Shown: positions 27,444 to 35,602 of the stretch, in pieces
How the letters are laid out: each line of letters starts with the position of its first letter
Numbering within the stretch: position 1 is the stretch's first letter
From: Desulfobulbaceae bacterium
GTDB taxonomy: Bacteria; Desulfobacterota; Desulfobulbia; Desulfobulbales; Desulfocapsaceae
NCBI GenBank assembly: GCA_024636345.1
Contig: JAGXHG010000001.1
Location: 1-36,710, forward strand
Direction of reading: 5' to 3'
Length of the DNA: 36,710 bases
Position numbers and translations under genes: made by a program
The notes under the pieces: model-generated
The model's database searches: none
What the model was told of the DNA's origin: nothing
Seen by the model: the letters and a program-made list of their open reading frames with translations, nothing else

Positions 27444-27510
27444 TTTGTGGGAAGTCCCTTGTATCATCTTTTTTTCATGAACCCTCACAATATTTTTTCG
27501 GGAGCATAAT

Positions 27511-27756
27511 ATGTTTGGACTTGGAACCCCTGAGTTGGTCGTTATTCTTGGTATTGCTTTTCTGGTATTTGGCGGCAAGAAACTGCCTGAAATCGGCTCC
27601 GGCCTGGGAAAGGCTATTTCATCTTTTAAAAATGGTTTGAGTGAAGTTGACAAAGGCGGCAAGGATCTCGTTGACGGCATTCCCGGAGTCAAAGAGGTTG
27701 CTTCGGTGAAGCAGCAAGTACAGCAGGTCAAAGACATGGGAAATATTCTTAAATAA
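27511..27756 (+). CDS. Second TatA-family protein
   Basis: An 81-residue paralog of the preceding protein: [36 protein letters not shown], followed by a longer, less charged tail (KQQVQQVKDMG). SD GGGAG is upstream. It has the TatA-type FGGKKLPE hinge, without the proline-rich TatB tail. It may be a TatE-like alternative or a TatB functional equivalent. A terminator follows at 27806. Confidence 0.9.
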   Translation: MFGLGTPELVVILGIAFLVFGGKKLPEIGSGLGKAISSFKNGLSEVDKGGKDLVDGIPGVKEVASVKQQVQQVKDMGNILK

Positions 27757-27805
27757 AGAATCCCCATTTCCACACGAACATCCGTCATCCAGATTCCGCT
27801 AGAGT

Positions 27806-27847
27806 AAGGGCATATTATTTGTCATAAAAATACTATGCCCTTTTTTT
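27806..27847 (+). terminator. Rho-independent terminator after the tat genes
   Basis: AAGGGCATA (27806-27814) pairs with TATGCCCTT (27834-27842) and runs directly into a T-tract ending about 27847. Confidence 0.8.
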
Positions 27848-27868
27848 CACATTTTTCCTGACACCCTC

Positions 27869-27896
27869 TAAAGAAAAACCACTCTCCTGCCGATAG
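27869..27896 (+). promoter_or_regulatory. Candidate sigma-28 (FliA) promoter
   Basis: TAAA (27869-27872), then 16 bases, then GCCGATAG (27889-27896). The E. coli FliA consensus is TAAA-N15-GCCGATAA, so both boxes match closely with one extra spacer base and a final A-to-G. It is about 96 bp upstream of the start at 27992. Confidence 0.5.
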
Positions 27897-27991
27897 GACT
27901 ATATCTAGTGTACAATGATGCCGCGGCAGTCACGGAAGACATGCCGCAATCATCACCATTCGTTATTCATGAAAGCCAGGGAGGGCCTGCC

Positions 27992-29092
27992 ATGAAGATC
28001 GCCGATTCCGCCATTCAGCTCTATTCCAACCACATCTCTGTCGAACAGCACCAGAAAAGAGAGTCTCTTACCGTCTGGCAACAAGGCCAGGAACGAAAAA
28101 CAGTCACCAACAATGAAGGCAAAGGACGTGAGTTGAGACTGCATCACCAGACGAGATCCCAGCAGTCCTCCAAGGTATCCATTTCTGCAGAAGCAATGAA
28201 GGCACGACCGGTCAAGGCCGTTACTGAGCCGGTTTCTGAGGAAGAGGAGGTTATGGCCGACCTGAATATGCGAATTCTAAAATCCATGATCGAACGGATC
28301 ACCGGCAAGCAGATACGACTGACCACCCCGGAAAATGCAGCGGTGCCGGTCACTGCCGGCGAAGTGACACCAACCATAACTCCAACTACGCCTGAAACAG
28401 GCGCACCAGCAGATCCTGCTTTGCAAGGTTCCGGTCTCATCTACGATTATTATGAATCCCATCAGGAATATGAAGCCACATCTTTTGGGGCCCAAGGGAA
28501 AATTGTGACCGAAGATGGTAAAGAGATCGATTTTTCCGTACAACTGAACATGAGCCGTGCCTTTTTCACTGAGCAGAGTGTGACTATAAGAGAAGGAGAT
28601 GCCCTGAAAGACCCGCTGGTAATCAACTTCGGTGGTCAGGCGGCAGAACTTACTCAGACAAAATTCAGCTTTGACATTGATTCTGATGGACAGAACGATC
28701 AGATCTCCTTTGTCGGCAGCAACAGTGGTTTTCTGGCCCTGGACAAAAATGGGGACGGTATCATCAACAATGGTTCGGAACTTTTCGGCACCCAGAGCGG
28801 CAACGGTTTCAACGAGTTGACCGCCTATGACCTTGATGGCAATAACTGGATCGATGAAAATGACTCCATCTACAACCAGCTGCGGATCTGGAGCAAAAAC
28901 AGCGAAGGCAAGGATAGCCTTGTGGCTCTTGGCCAGAAAGGGATAGGGGCAATTTATCTGGGCAACGTCAGCACCCCTTTCGCCATCAAAGACACGGACA
29001 ATAATCTCCAGGGACAGGTCCTGTCAAGCGGTATATTTGTCAACGAAAACGGTACAGTGGGCACTATTCAGCAACTGGACCTGGTAGCCTGA
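27992..29092 (+). CDS. Calcium-loop (VCBS/EF-hand-like) conserved protein of unknown function
   Basis: A 366-residue protein. An N-terminal half of low complexity is rich in Thr/Pro/Glu and includes a predicted helical segment MADLNMRILKSMIERI. The C-terminal region (about residues 210-300) contains calcium-type Asp-rich loops DIDSDGQNDQ, DKNGDGIINN and DLDGNNWIDEND. I recognise the FLALDKNGDGIINNGSELFG type of domain as a conserved but functionally undefined family. ATG 27992 (GGGAGGG upstream) is preferred over in-frame GTG 27908. There is no signal peptide. A FliA-like promoter upstream suggests a flagellar-regulon or late-motility connection (inference). Confidence 0.72.
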   Translation: MKIADSAIQLYSNHISVEQHQKRESLTVWQQGQERKTVTNNEGKGRELRLHHQTRSQQSSKVSISAEAMKARPVKAVTEPVSEEEEVMADLNMRILKSMIERITGKQIRLTTPENAAVPVTAGEVTPTITPTTPETGAPADPALQGSGLIYDYYESHQEYEATSFGAQGKIVTEDGKEIDFSVQLNMSRAFFTEQSVTIREGDALKDPLVINFGGQAAELTQTKFSFDIDSDGQNDQISFVGSNSGFLALDKNGDGIINNGSELFGTQSGNGFNELTAYDLDGNNWIDENDSIYNQLRIWSKNSEGKDSLVALGQKGIGAIYLGNVSTPFAIKDTDNNLQGQVLSSGIFVNENGTVGTIQQLDLVA

Positions 29093-29111
29093 TTTACAAC
29101 AGATAAGTTCT

Positions 29112-29170
29112 GGAGCGTTCAGTCCTCAGCCAGTATGACCAACCATTGACTGTCAAAGGCTGAACGCTCC
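29112..29170 (+). terminator. Probable terminator hairpin after the calcium-loop gene
   Basis: GGAGCGTTCAG (29112-29122) pairs exactly with CTGAACGCTCC (29160-29170); an 11-bp stem with a 37-base loop. Only a weak pyrimidine tract follows, so its role as terminator is moderately supported. Confidence 0.45.
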
Positions 29171-29347
29171 CCCCTCTCTTTATTCCTCCCTCGCTTTTAT
29201 CTCCAAAAAAAAGTATATGAACAAAATCAGGAAGGATTCGCAGATGTTGCAAATTCGGCCTGGATATGCTACCCAGAAAAGTTGTTTTATAAAATATAAT
29301 CCAGATCGCTTCCATAGAACATTATAACTACCCTAAAGGAGAATACC

Positions 29348-30691
29348 GTGATTAAGAAGATCGTTCTTCGTGATGATGAGATGCCCACCCAATGGTACAA
29401 TGTTGTTCCCGATATCCCAAATGGACTGCTTCCACCGCTTGACCCCGTCACCAAGCAGCCGATGGGACCGGAAAAACTTGGCGCCATCTTTCCCATGGGC
29501 CTTCTGGAACAGGAGATGTCCAGCGAGCGCTTCATCGACATCCCGGAAGAGGTTATGGATGTTCTGAAGATCTGGCGGCCGTCCCCCGTGGTCAGGGCCT
29601 ACAACCTGGAAAAGGCCATCGGCACCAAGGCCAAGATCTATTTCAAGAATGAAGGGGTCTCACCTGTTGGTTCCCATAAACCAAACAGCGCCGTAGCCCA
29701 AGCCTACTATAATGCCAAAGAAGGGGTCAAGCGTATAGCCACCGAGACCGGCGCCGGCCAATGGGGAAGCGCCATGTCCTTTGCCGCCGGCAAATTCGGC
29801 CTGGAGTGCAAGGTCTATATGGTAAGGGTCTCTTTTGACCAGAAGCCTTACCGTAAATCGATGATGCAGACCTTTGGCGCAGACATCGTTTCCAGCCCCA
29901 GCGAAGACACCAAGATAGGCCGCAAGATCAGGGCGGAATACCCGGACACCGCTGGCTCGTTGGGTATTGCCATCTCCGAGGCCATCGAAGACGCCTTCTC
30001 CCGGGAAGACACCAAGTACGCCCTCGGTTCCGTACTCAACCACGTCGTCCTCCATCAGTCCATCATCGGCCTTGAGGCCAAGAAACAGATGGAGCTTGCC
30101 GGTGATTATCCCGATGTCATCGTCGGCTGCTGTGGCGGTGGCTCCAACTTCGCCGGCCTGGCCACCCCATATCTCCCTGACTACCTGGAAGGTAAAAAAA
30201 TCCGTTTCGTCGGCGTAGAGCCTGCCTCCTGCCCATCACTTACCATGGGAAAACTGGCCTATGACTTTGGTGATGTGGCCCAGACCACCCCGCTGCTCTA
30301 TATGTACACACTAGGTCATGACTTTATTCCACCGGGAATTCATGCCGGCGGCCTGCGCTACCATGGCATGTCCCCCATAGTCTCGGCCATGGTGCGGGAA
30401 AAGATTATTGACCCGATCAAGGTGCATCAGCTCGAATGCTTTGAAGCCGGAGTGCTTTTTGCCCGGACCGAAGGCATCATCCCGGCCCCTGAGACCTGTC
30501 ACGCCATCCGCGGTGCGATCATTGAAGCCACACGGGACAAGAATGAACCCAAGACCATCCTCTTCAACTTCTCCGGACATGGACTGATCGACATGGCCTC
30601 CTATGACAAATATTTCTCCGGCGACCTGTTCAACTATGATTACCCGGAAGAGGAAATTGCTAAATCCCTGGCCCGGCTGCCAAAGATCTGA
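29348..30691 (+). CDS. trpB2: Tryptophan synthase beta-like PLP-dependent enzyme, TrpB2 type
   Basis: A 447-residue PLP enzyme of the TrpB2 group: the extended N-terminus ([10 protein letters not shown]), the PLP lysine motif [22 protein letters not shown] and the phosphate-binding GCCGGGSNF are present. So is the C-terminal LFNFSGHG. It condenses indole and serine to tryptophan, or acts on other indole/thiol substrates. GTG start 29348 has AGGAG seven bases before. No trpA is in the window. The PBP4-type gene starts on its stop codon (TGATG), an odd partner for tryptophan synthesis. Confidence 0.95.
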   Translation: MIKKIVLRDDEMPTQWYNVVPDIPNGLLPPLDPVTKQPMGPEKLGAIFPMGLLEQEMSSERFIDIPEEVMDVLKIWRPSPVVRAYNLEKAIGTKAKIYFKNEGVSPVGSHKPNSAVAQAYYNAKEGVKRIATETGAGQWGSAMSFAAGKFGLECKVYMVRVSFDQKPYRKSMMQTFGADIVSSPSEDTKIGRKIRAEYPDTAGSLGIAISEAIEDAFSREDTKYALGSVLNHVVLHQSIIGLEAKKQMELAGDYPDVIVGCCGGGSNFAGLATPYLPDYLEGKKIRFVGVEPASCPSLTMGKLAYDFGDVAQTTPLLYMYTLGHDFIPPGIHAGGLRYHGMSPIVSAMVREKIIDPIKVHQLECFEAGVLFARTEGIIPAPETCHAIRGAIIEATRDKNEPKTILFNFSGHGLIDMASYDKYFSGDLFNYDYPEEEIAKSLARLPKI

Positions 30692-31947
30692 TGGCACCAC
30701 AACCCTCAAGGACAGCGGCATTCCTGGCCGCTGTCCTGTTGTTCTATTTTCTCCCGTGCACGCCTGGCCTGCTCCATGCAGACCAGGCTGTATCGGCCAA
30801 AAAATTCATTCAGCACGGCGGCTACGCCCTGGCCCCGAACGGCCATATCTCCAAGGCTGAAAATAGTACGACCCCCTTTGTCCCAGCCTCAACACTGAAA
30901 ATTGTCACCAGTCTTGCAGCTCTTGACATCCTGGGGCCGGATTATCATTTTGCGACCCGGATATCTCGTGACCAGCACCACAATCTCTACATCCAGGGTG
31001 GTGGCGACCCTTTTCTGCTCACAGAAAATATCATCAGTATTATCCAGAGACTGCAAGAATCAGGAATAGAGCAGATCAACAACCTGATTGTGGATGAGAG
31101 CATGTACCAACTCGATTTCCCGGCTGACGGTTGTGAGAACACCTCCAATCCCTATGACGCCTGGAACGGTAGTCTGGCCGTCAACTTCAACTCCATTGCT
31201 ATCCGGGTTTCCCCTGACCGCGCCGTTTCCTCCGATGACCCGAAAATCCCCTTTCTGCCGATGATGCAGACAATCGGGGCCACCCTTCCCCCCGGACGTT
31301 ATCACCTCAACGTCAATGCCTTTAAAGCGACCGGGCAGCTCTCCAACACTCTGCGCTACAGCGGCGAGCTCTTTGCTGCCCTGCTGGCGCAGAAACAGAT
31401 TGTAATACGGGGCGCTATCATAGCCGGACAGACACCAACTACGGCCACTCCCATTCTCACCTACCAGTCAGACAAGACTGTACAGGAGATGATCAAGCAG
31501 TGCCTGAAATACTCCAACAACTTTGTTGCCAATCAGCTCTTTCTTGCCTGTGGAATTGCCCGCCTCGGTACACCTGCCACCTGGGACAAAGCCCGGACCA
31601 CACTGCGGGCCTATATCAGTGAAAATTTAGGAATTTCAGAATCGGAGCTGGTGATGTTTGAGGGCTCCGGCCTGTCACGCAGGAACAGGACGACCCCCAG
31701 GGCGATGATTACAGTATTGCAGAAGTTTGCCCCATATCAGGAGCTGCTGCCCATCAAAAAAGGGTTCCCACTCAAGTCAGGGAGGCTTACCGGGGTTTAT
31801 TGTTATGCCGGCTACCTTCCGCAGCAGCAGAATGCACCTTTCGTCATCCTCCTCAACCAGGCTCAGAACAACCGGGATGAGATCCTGGAAATTCTGTCAG
31901 CCAGACAAAAGGCAGAAACAACACTTTCAGCCAAAAATATCCTATAA
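30691..31947 (+). CDS. D-alanyl-D-alanine carboxypeptidase/endopeptidase, PBP4 (DacB) family S13
   Basis: A 418-residue exported peptidoglycan hydrolase. Signal peptide about 1-31 (AAFLAAVLLFYFLPC). Penicillin-binding motifs: SxxK as PASTLK (Ser67, Lys70), SxN as YSNNF (about 273) and the third box LKSGRLTG (about 366), which is KSG instead of KTG. At 418 residues it is shorter than E. coli PBP4 (477), so the middle insertion domain is reduced. The start overlaps the TrpB2 stop by one base, so it is translated from the same message. Confidence 0.88.
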   Translation: MAPQPSRTAAFLAAVLLFYFLPCTPGLLHADQAVSAKKFIQHGGYALAPNGHISKAENSTTPFVPASTLKIVTSLAALDILGPDYHFATRISRDQHHNLYIQGGGDPFLLTENIISIIQRLQESGIEQINNLIVDESMYQLDFPADGCENTSNPYDAWNGSLAVNFNSIAIRVSPDRAVSSDDPKIPFLPMMQTIGATLPPGRYHLNVNAFKATGQLSNTLRYSGELFAALLAQKQIVIRGAIIAGQTPTTATPILTYQSDKTVQEMIKQCLKYSNNFVANQLFLACGIARLGTPATWDKARTTLRAYISENLGISESELVMFEGSGLSRRNRTTPRAMITVLQKFAPYQELLPIKKGFPLKSGRLTGVYCYAGYLPQQQNAPFVILLNQAQNNRDEILEILSARQKAETTLSAKNIL

Positions 31948-32448
31948 TCCTGACAATCCGGCACGGACACAACGGACGTAATAGCTGCTGCTTTTATCAT
32001 ACCAATTGTCATCACCAACACCGAAATGAACGACCCAGGCACTGGTGGAGGGATAATTGGCAACGGAGCTGGCTGACCAGTAGGGGGAGAACTGACAGCT
32101 GAAAGCTGGATCAATGACCGGATAATATCTGCTCACGTCAACAATGGATTTCAATTCCCGAATATTGGGCAGCCGCCAGTCGGTTTTGGAGTCAAGGGAG
32201 AGAACTTCACAATAGGCAAGTCCATCCCGCCAGTTACGGAGCGTGCCATCATCACTTTTCTGCCACTCCAGCCCGGTTCCCTGATCAATAATTGTCCTGC
32301 CGCCAATCGTGTAAGGACCGATGGCATGAGCAGAAGGACAGACCAAAGTATAGTACAAAACCGCAGAGATAACGCCCATTCTGCACGCCCCGCTTCTTCT
32401 CTGCCCGACCCGCCGCCCACTGTCAAGCCTATTCTGTTTCCTCTCCAT
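31942..32448 (-). CDS. DUF1566 (Lcl C-terminal-like) secreted protein, copy 1
   Basis: A 168-residue protein. A hydrophobic segment at the N-terminus (ISAVLYYTLVCPSAHA) acts as signal peptide. The DUF1566 domain follows: TGLEWQKSDDG, WRDGLAYCE, DWRLPNIRELKSIVD, SPYWSASS and the terminal YYVRCVRAG. ATG 32448 has GGAGGAG upstream, preferred to an earlier in-frame ATG. The domain has a C-type-lectin-like fold and is often a surface or adhesion module. A paralog lies upstream at 32673-33269. It overlaps the end of the peptidase gene by 6 bp on the opposite strand. Confidence 0.85.
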   Translation of the reverse strand: MERKQNRLDSGRRVGQRRSGACRMGVISAVLYYTLVCPSAHAIGPYTIGGRTIIDQGTGLEWQKSDDGTLRNWRDGLAYCEVLSLDSKTDWRLPNIRELKSIVDVSRYYPVIDPAFSCQFSPYWSASSVANYPSTSAWVVHFGVGDDNWYDKSSSYYVRCVRAGLSGL

Positions 32449-32509
32449 ATCTCCTCCTGCATACAAAAACACCACAATGGGCGCCAAAGAATAGATCAAG
32501 CTAAATGTT

Positions 32510-32666
32510 GACAGTCTCGTAAAAAGTCATTTTTGGGGATGGCTAAGCAAAAATCGTCAAATGCAAGGCGCGCACATTGTCTCGTCACTGCGGCGTACTT
32601 AAGTACGCCGCAGTGACGAGACAATGTGCGGCAACGCAGCAGTTGGCGACTTTTTGCGACGCCATC
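32510..32666. mobile_element. MITE-like palindromic element with 7-bp target duplication
   Basis: A 157-bp non-coding element. The core 32571-32630 is a perfect 60-bp palindrome centred at 32600/32601. The ends are imperfect inverted repeats of 19 bases (14 identical), each containing CGYAAAAAGTC-type sequence (32519-32529 and complement of 32648-32658). AAATGTT flanks both sides (32503-32509 and 32667-32673), consistent with a 7-bp duplicated target. It sits between the DUF1566 genes; its right duplication touches the stop codon of the upstream paralog. It has no coding capacity. The transposase that moves it is not identified. Confidence 0.6.
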
Positions 32667-32672
32667 AAATGT

Positions 32673-33269
32673 TCATCGTCCGGCACGCACACAACGAACA
32701 TAATATCTATTGATCTTATCAAGCCAATGATCACCGCCATCATTGAAATAGATCCCCCACGCGTACACGGGGTCACCCGCGTAGGGAACGGCCGACCAGT
32801 AAAAAGACGCCTGGCACCTGAACATCGGATTAATAGCCGGATACGATCTGCCATAATCGACAATGGAATCGAGTTCAAATCTGCTTGGTAACCGCCAGTC
32901 ATTGCGACCGGCAAAGACAAGGTTATCACAGTAAGCAAGAGCATCCTGCCAGGTGCGGCCAGTGCCGTCATCACCCTTCATCCACATCAAGCCACTGTTC
33001 CGATCAGTGATGGTTTCATCCCCATGGTCCTGATAGGCACGTGGAATTCCCGCATACTGACCATCCTGCCCATACAGAGGCTGACCTTGCGCTGGACAGG
33101 GAATCTCCTTTCCACCAGTATCATAACATTTTCTCTGACCGGTATCCGGTAAGGGCTTCCAGCTCGCGGTCTGCGCCATACCCGGTGCCAGCAACAAAGC
33201 ACACACCGCTACCCTCACCAGCCGCCGCAGCACACCACGGCCACCCTTATCCATACTCTGCTGACTCAT
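32673..33269 (-). CDS. DUF1566 (Lcl C-terminal-like) secreted protein, copy 2
   Basis: A 198-residue paralog. Signal peptide (VLRRLVRVAVCALLLAPGMAQTA) then a short Cys pair region (KCYDTGGKEIPC), and the DUF1566 domain: SGLMWMKGDDG, TWQDALAYCD, DWRLPSRFELDSIVD, FYWSAVP and the terminal YYVRCVRAGR. ATG 33269 is chosen because of AAAGGAGA six bases ahead; ATG 33287 or longer starts are possible. It closely resembles copy 1 in the C-terminal 40 residues. No reverse transcriptase lies nearby, so a diversity-generating system is not indicated within this window. Confidence 0.85.
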   Translation of the reverse strand: MSQQSMDKGGRGVLRRLVRVAVCALLLAPGMAQTASWKPLPDTGQRKCYDTGGKEIPCPAQGQPLYGQDGQYAGIPRAYQDHGDETITDRNSGLMWMKGDDGTGRTWQDALAYCDNLVFAGRNDWRLPSRFELDSIVDYGRSYPAINPMFRCQASFYWSAVPYAGDPVYAWGIYFNDGGDHWLDKINRYYVRCVRAGR

Positions 33270-33467
33270 CGGCGCTCTCCTTTTCATTCCTGCCTCTCTC
33301 CTCATAAATGAATCCTGCCCCCCTCTAAAGCATAGCGCCACAACCATGTCAAGGAAACATTGCACACGTATATTGCACACATTCTCCGCCGGTTTTTCCT
33401 CAAGCTCAAGGGAAAGAAGGACTGATTCTGACTGACATCGCCACCGCAACCATCCCTCTCCAGCAGA

Positions 33468-34997
33468 TCATGGGTTATTTTCCTCATCACCCTCCTCAAC
33501 GTCAAGAGGCAATAAGACAGCTGCCTCAGCAACAGGAAGCTCCTGAACATCCCGCAGTTTCCTCTCAACGGCCCTTGATCTCGTCTTTGCCTGATCAATA
33601 GTCTTTGATGCCTGTTCCAGCTTCTTCTGCACATTATCCAGGACATCTCCATACTTGGTCCATTCGGTCTTGACCGCAGCCAGGAGGTTCCATACCTCAC
33701 TCGATCGCCTCTGAATGGCAAGGGTCCGAAAACCCATCTGTAAACTGCTCAGGATAGACCACAGGGTCGTCGGTCCGGCAATCACCACCCGACATTCCCG
33801 TTGGATGGACTCGGTCAGCCCCGTTCGGCGTATGACCTCAGCAAAGAGCCCCTCAATGGGCAGGAAGAGAATGGCAAAATCGGTGGTCTTGGGCGGATTC
33901 AAGTATTTCCGGCAGATATCCCACGCAGATGCCTTCACCCGGCCCTCCAGCTGCTTGCCAGCCATCTCCACCCCTGCCAGATCTCCCAGTTCCTGGGCAT
34001 CGATCAGACGCTGGTAATCCTCAACGGGGAACTTGGCATCAATAGGGAGCCAGACGACCTCATCCTTGTCAGCCCCCTGCCCCGGCAATTTAACGGCAAA
34101 CTCGACCCGCTCACCGCCATCCTTGGTGGCTACATTGACAGCAAATTGGTCGGGATTAAGCACCTGCTCAAGCAAGGCGCCTAGCTGCACCTCGCCCCAA
34201 GTTCCCCGAGTCTTCACATTAGTAAGCACCTTTTTCAGATCACCCACGCCTGTGGCCAGGGTCTGCATCTCGCCAAGCCCCTTATGCACCATCTCCAATC
34301 GTTCGCTGACCTGTTTAAACGACTCCCCCAGGCGCTTCTCCAGAGTCCCTTGTAATTTCTCGTCCACGGTCTGCCGCATCTGCTCAAGCTGTCTGGCATT
34401 GTCAACCTGCATGCTCTGCAGTTTACCTTCCACCGTGATCCTGAGAGCATCCAACTTCTTCTCATTAGAATCCGAAAGCTTGACAATGGCAGCTGACATG
34501 GCCTCAAGCTGAACCTTCTGGAGATGGGCCAACTCACCCATGGTCTTAGTAGTGCTCTCCGTAATCCCCTTCAGCGTTGCAATAACCTCTTCCCGTAACT
34601 GTTTGGCCCCGGTGGCGGATTCAACGCGGATACCATCCAACCGCTCACCGCTGTTCTTGGCAAAAGCAGCAAGCTGCTCAGAGAATACCTCCAGCTGTAC
34701 CTTTTGGAGACCAGCGACATCCTGCATCCGTTGCACCACGGAATCGCCGAAGGTCTTAAAAGACCCGGTGAGTTCCTGCCGCTGCTCTCTCGCAGTCCTG
34801 CTCAACTCCTCGCGCCCCCGGATCAACTCTTCCCGGATCATAGACTCGGTACGTTCCTGACCTTTTTCAAAGACATCAAGGCGGGCAGAAAGAATCACAG
34901 CATCGACCTGGCATGATAACTTTTTCAGGACCAGAAAGATTAAAATCAGCACAACCACCAGCAGAGCTGTAGGAGCGTATATCAGGATTTCCGGCAC
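33468..34997 (-). CDS. rmuC: DNA recombination protein RmuC
   Basis: A 509-residue protein. An N-terminal hydrophobic helix (about 7-24), a long coiled coil (about 30-250), then the nuclease-like RmuC domain with the blocks GTWGEVQLGALLEQVL, WLPIDAKFPVEDYQRL, NPPKTTDFAILFLPIEGLFAEV and AGPTTLWSILSSLQMGFRTLAI. RmuC limits recombination at inverted repeats and short homologies. The C-terminus is acidic (EEGDEENNP). It is a single gene; the DUF1566 copy 2 start lies about 200 bp downstream. Interestingly it sits close to a perfect inverted repeat. Confidence 0.95.
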   Translation of the reverse strand: MPEILIYAPTALLVVVLILIFLVLKKLSCQVDAVILSARLDVFEKGQERTESMIREELIRGREELSRTAREQRQELTGSFKTFGDSVVQRMQDVAGLQKVQLEVFSEQLAAFAKNSGERLDGIRVESATGAKQLREEVIATLKGITESTTKTMGELAHLQKVQLEAMSAAIVKLSDSNEKKLDALRITVEGKLQSMQVDNARQLEQMRQTVDEKLQGTLEKRLGESFKQVSERLEMVHKGLGEMQTLATGVGDLKKVLTNVKTRGTWGEVQLGALLEQVLNPDQFAVNVATKDGGERVEFAVKLPGQGADKDEVVWLPIDAKFPVEDYQRLIDAQELGDLAGVEMAGKQLEGRVKASAWDICRKYLNPPKTTDFAILFLPIEGLFAEVIRRTGLTESIQRECRVVIAGPTTLWSILSSLQMGFRTLAIQRRSSEVWNLLAAVKTEWTKYGDVLDNVQKKLEQASKTIDQAKTRSRAVERKLRDVQELPVAEAAVLLPLDVEEGDEENNP

Positions 34998-35094
34998 AGA
35001 GAACCTCTTTCAAAAAAAGAACTTTCAACTTTAAACTATTTTGCTGGTTCAAATGCGGCACATGGTAACCAGAGAGCAGAAAGGTAAAGCCACC

Positions 35095-35385
35095 TCAACC
35101 GATGGTGTCAGTTGCAGCAAATTCGGGTTCATGAAGGGGCAGGATGATATCGGCCAACCCCTCTTCAAAGGTATAGATCCGACCGCCAATATTTTTTTCC
35201 CGTTCTGCCGACTGAATGGGACGCATCTCGCCGGTATCAACGAGAATCTTACTGCCACCACCTTCGAGGTACCAGCAGTAAATGGGAATGGTATAGGGGA
35301 CACCGTAATCATATTTATAGGTCATCATCCCCTTATCAAAGATCTTCGTTCCCATGACAATGGGATGAATCTTGTAAGTGCTCAT
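35095..35385 (-). pseudogene. Truncated MBL-fold hydrolase (N-acyl homoserine lactonase-like)
   Basis: Residues 1-75 match the N-terminus of lactonase-type MBL proteins: YKIHPIVMGT, YGVPYTIPIYCWYLEGG, KILVDTGEMRP and IYTFEEGLADI. In intact proteins an HxHxDH metal site follows within about 20 residues. Here the frame instead reads ILPLHEPEFAATDTIG and stops, so the metal centre and C-terminal two thirds are missing. No intact continuation is found in the other frames. Start: ATG 35385, or ATG 35397. Confidence 0.65.
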
Positions 35386-35397
35386 AGTCGCATACAT

Positions 35398-35602
35398 TAT
35401 GGAAGATTATTTATATAAAAAGAAAGAAAAGACACCTTTTTTTCTTTTTAAGTTAGGGCTGACATTGCGTCCAACCACCTCGATTGGAGCGGGAAAAATG
35501 CATTTTTCAAAAGTATTTTTCAAGGTGCCCTTTCAGGGAAAACAGAGTAAGATTCGAGACTAAAAATATACCCTGTTTCAAAAATATAACAACTTTGAAT
35601 GT
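35398..35602. other. Divergent intergenic gap upstream of the potassium channel gene
   Basis: AT-rich, with a small repeat TCCAA-N9-TTGGA near 35471-35489. I see no gene in it. No obvious promoter was identified with confidence. Confidence 0.3.

Noticed and set aside
31942..33269. Diversity-generating retroelement targets
   Set aside because: DUF1566 proteins can be such targets, but no reverse transcriptase, template repeat or adenine-specific variation is seen in the window.
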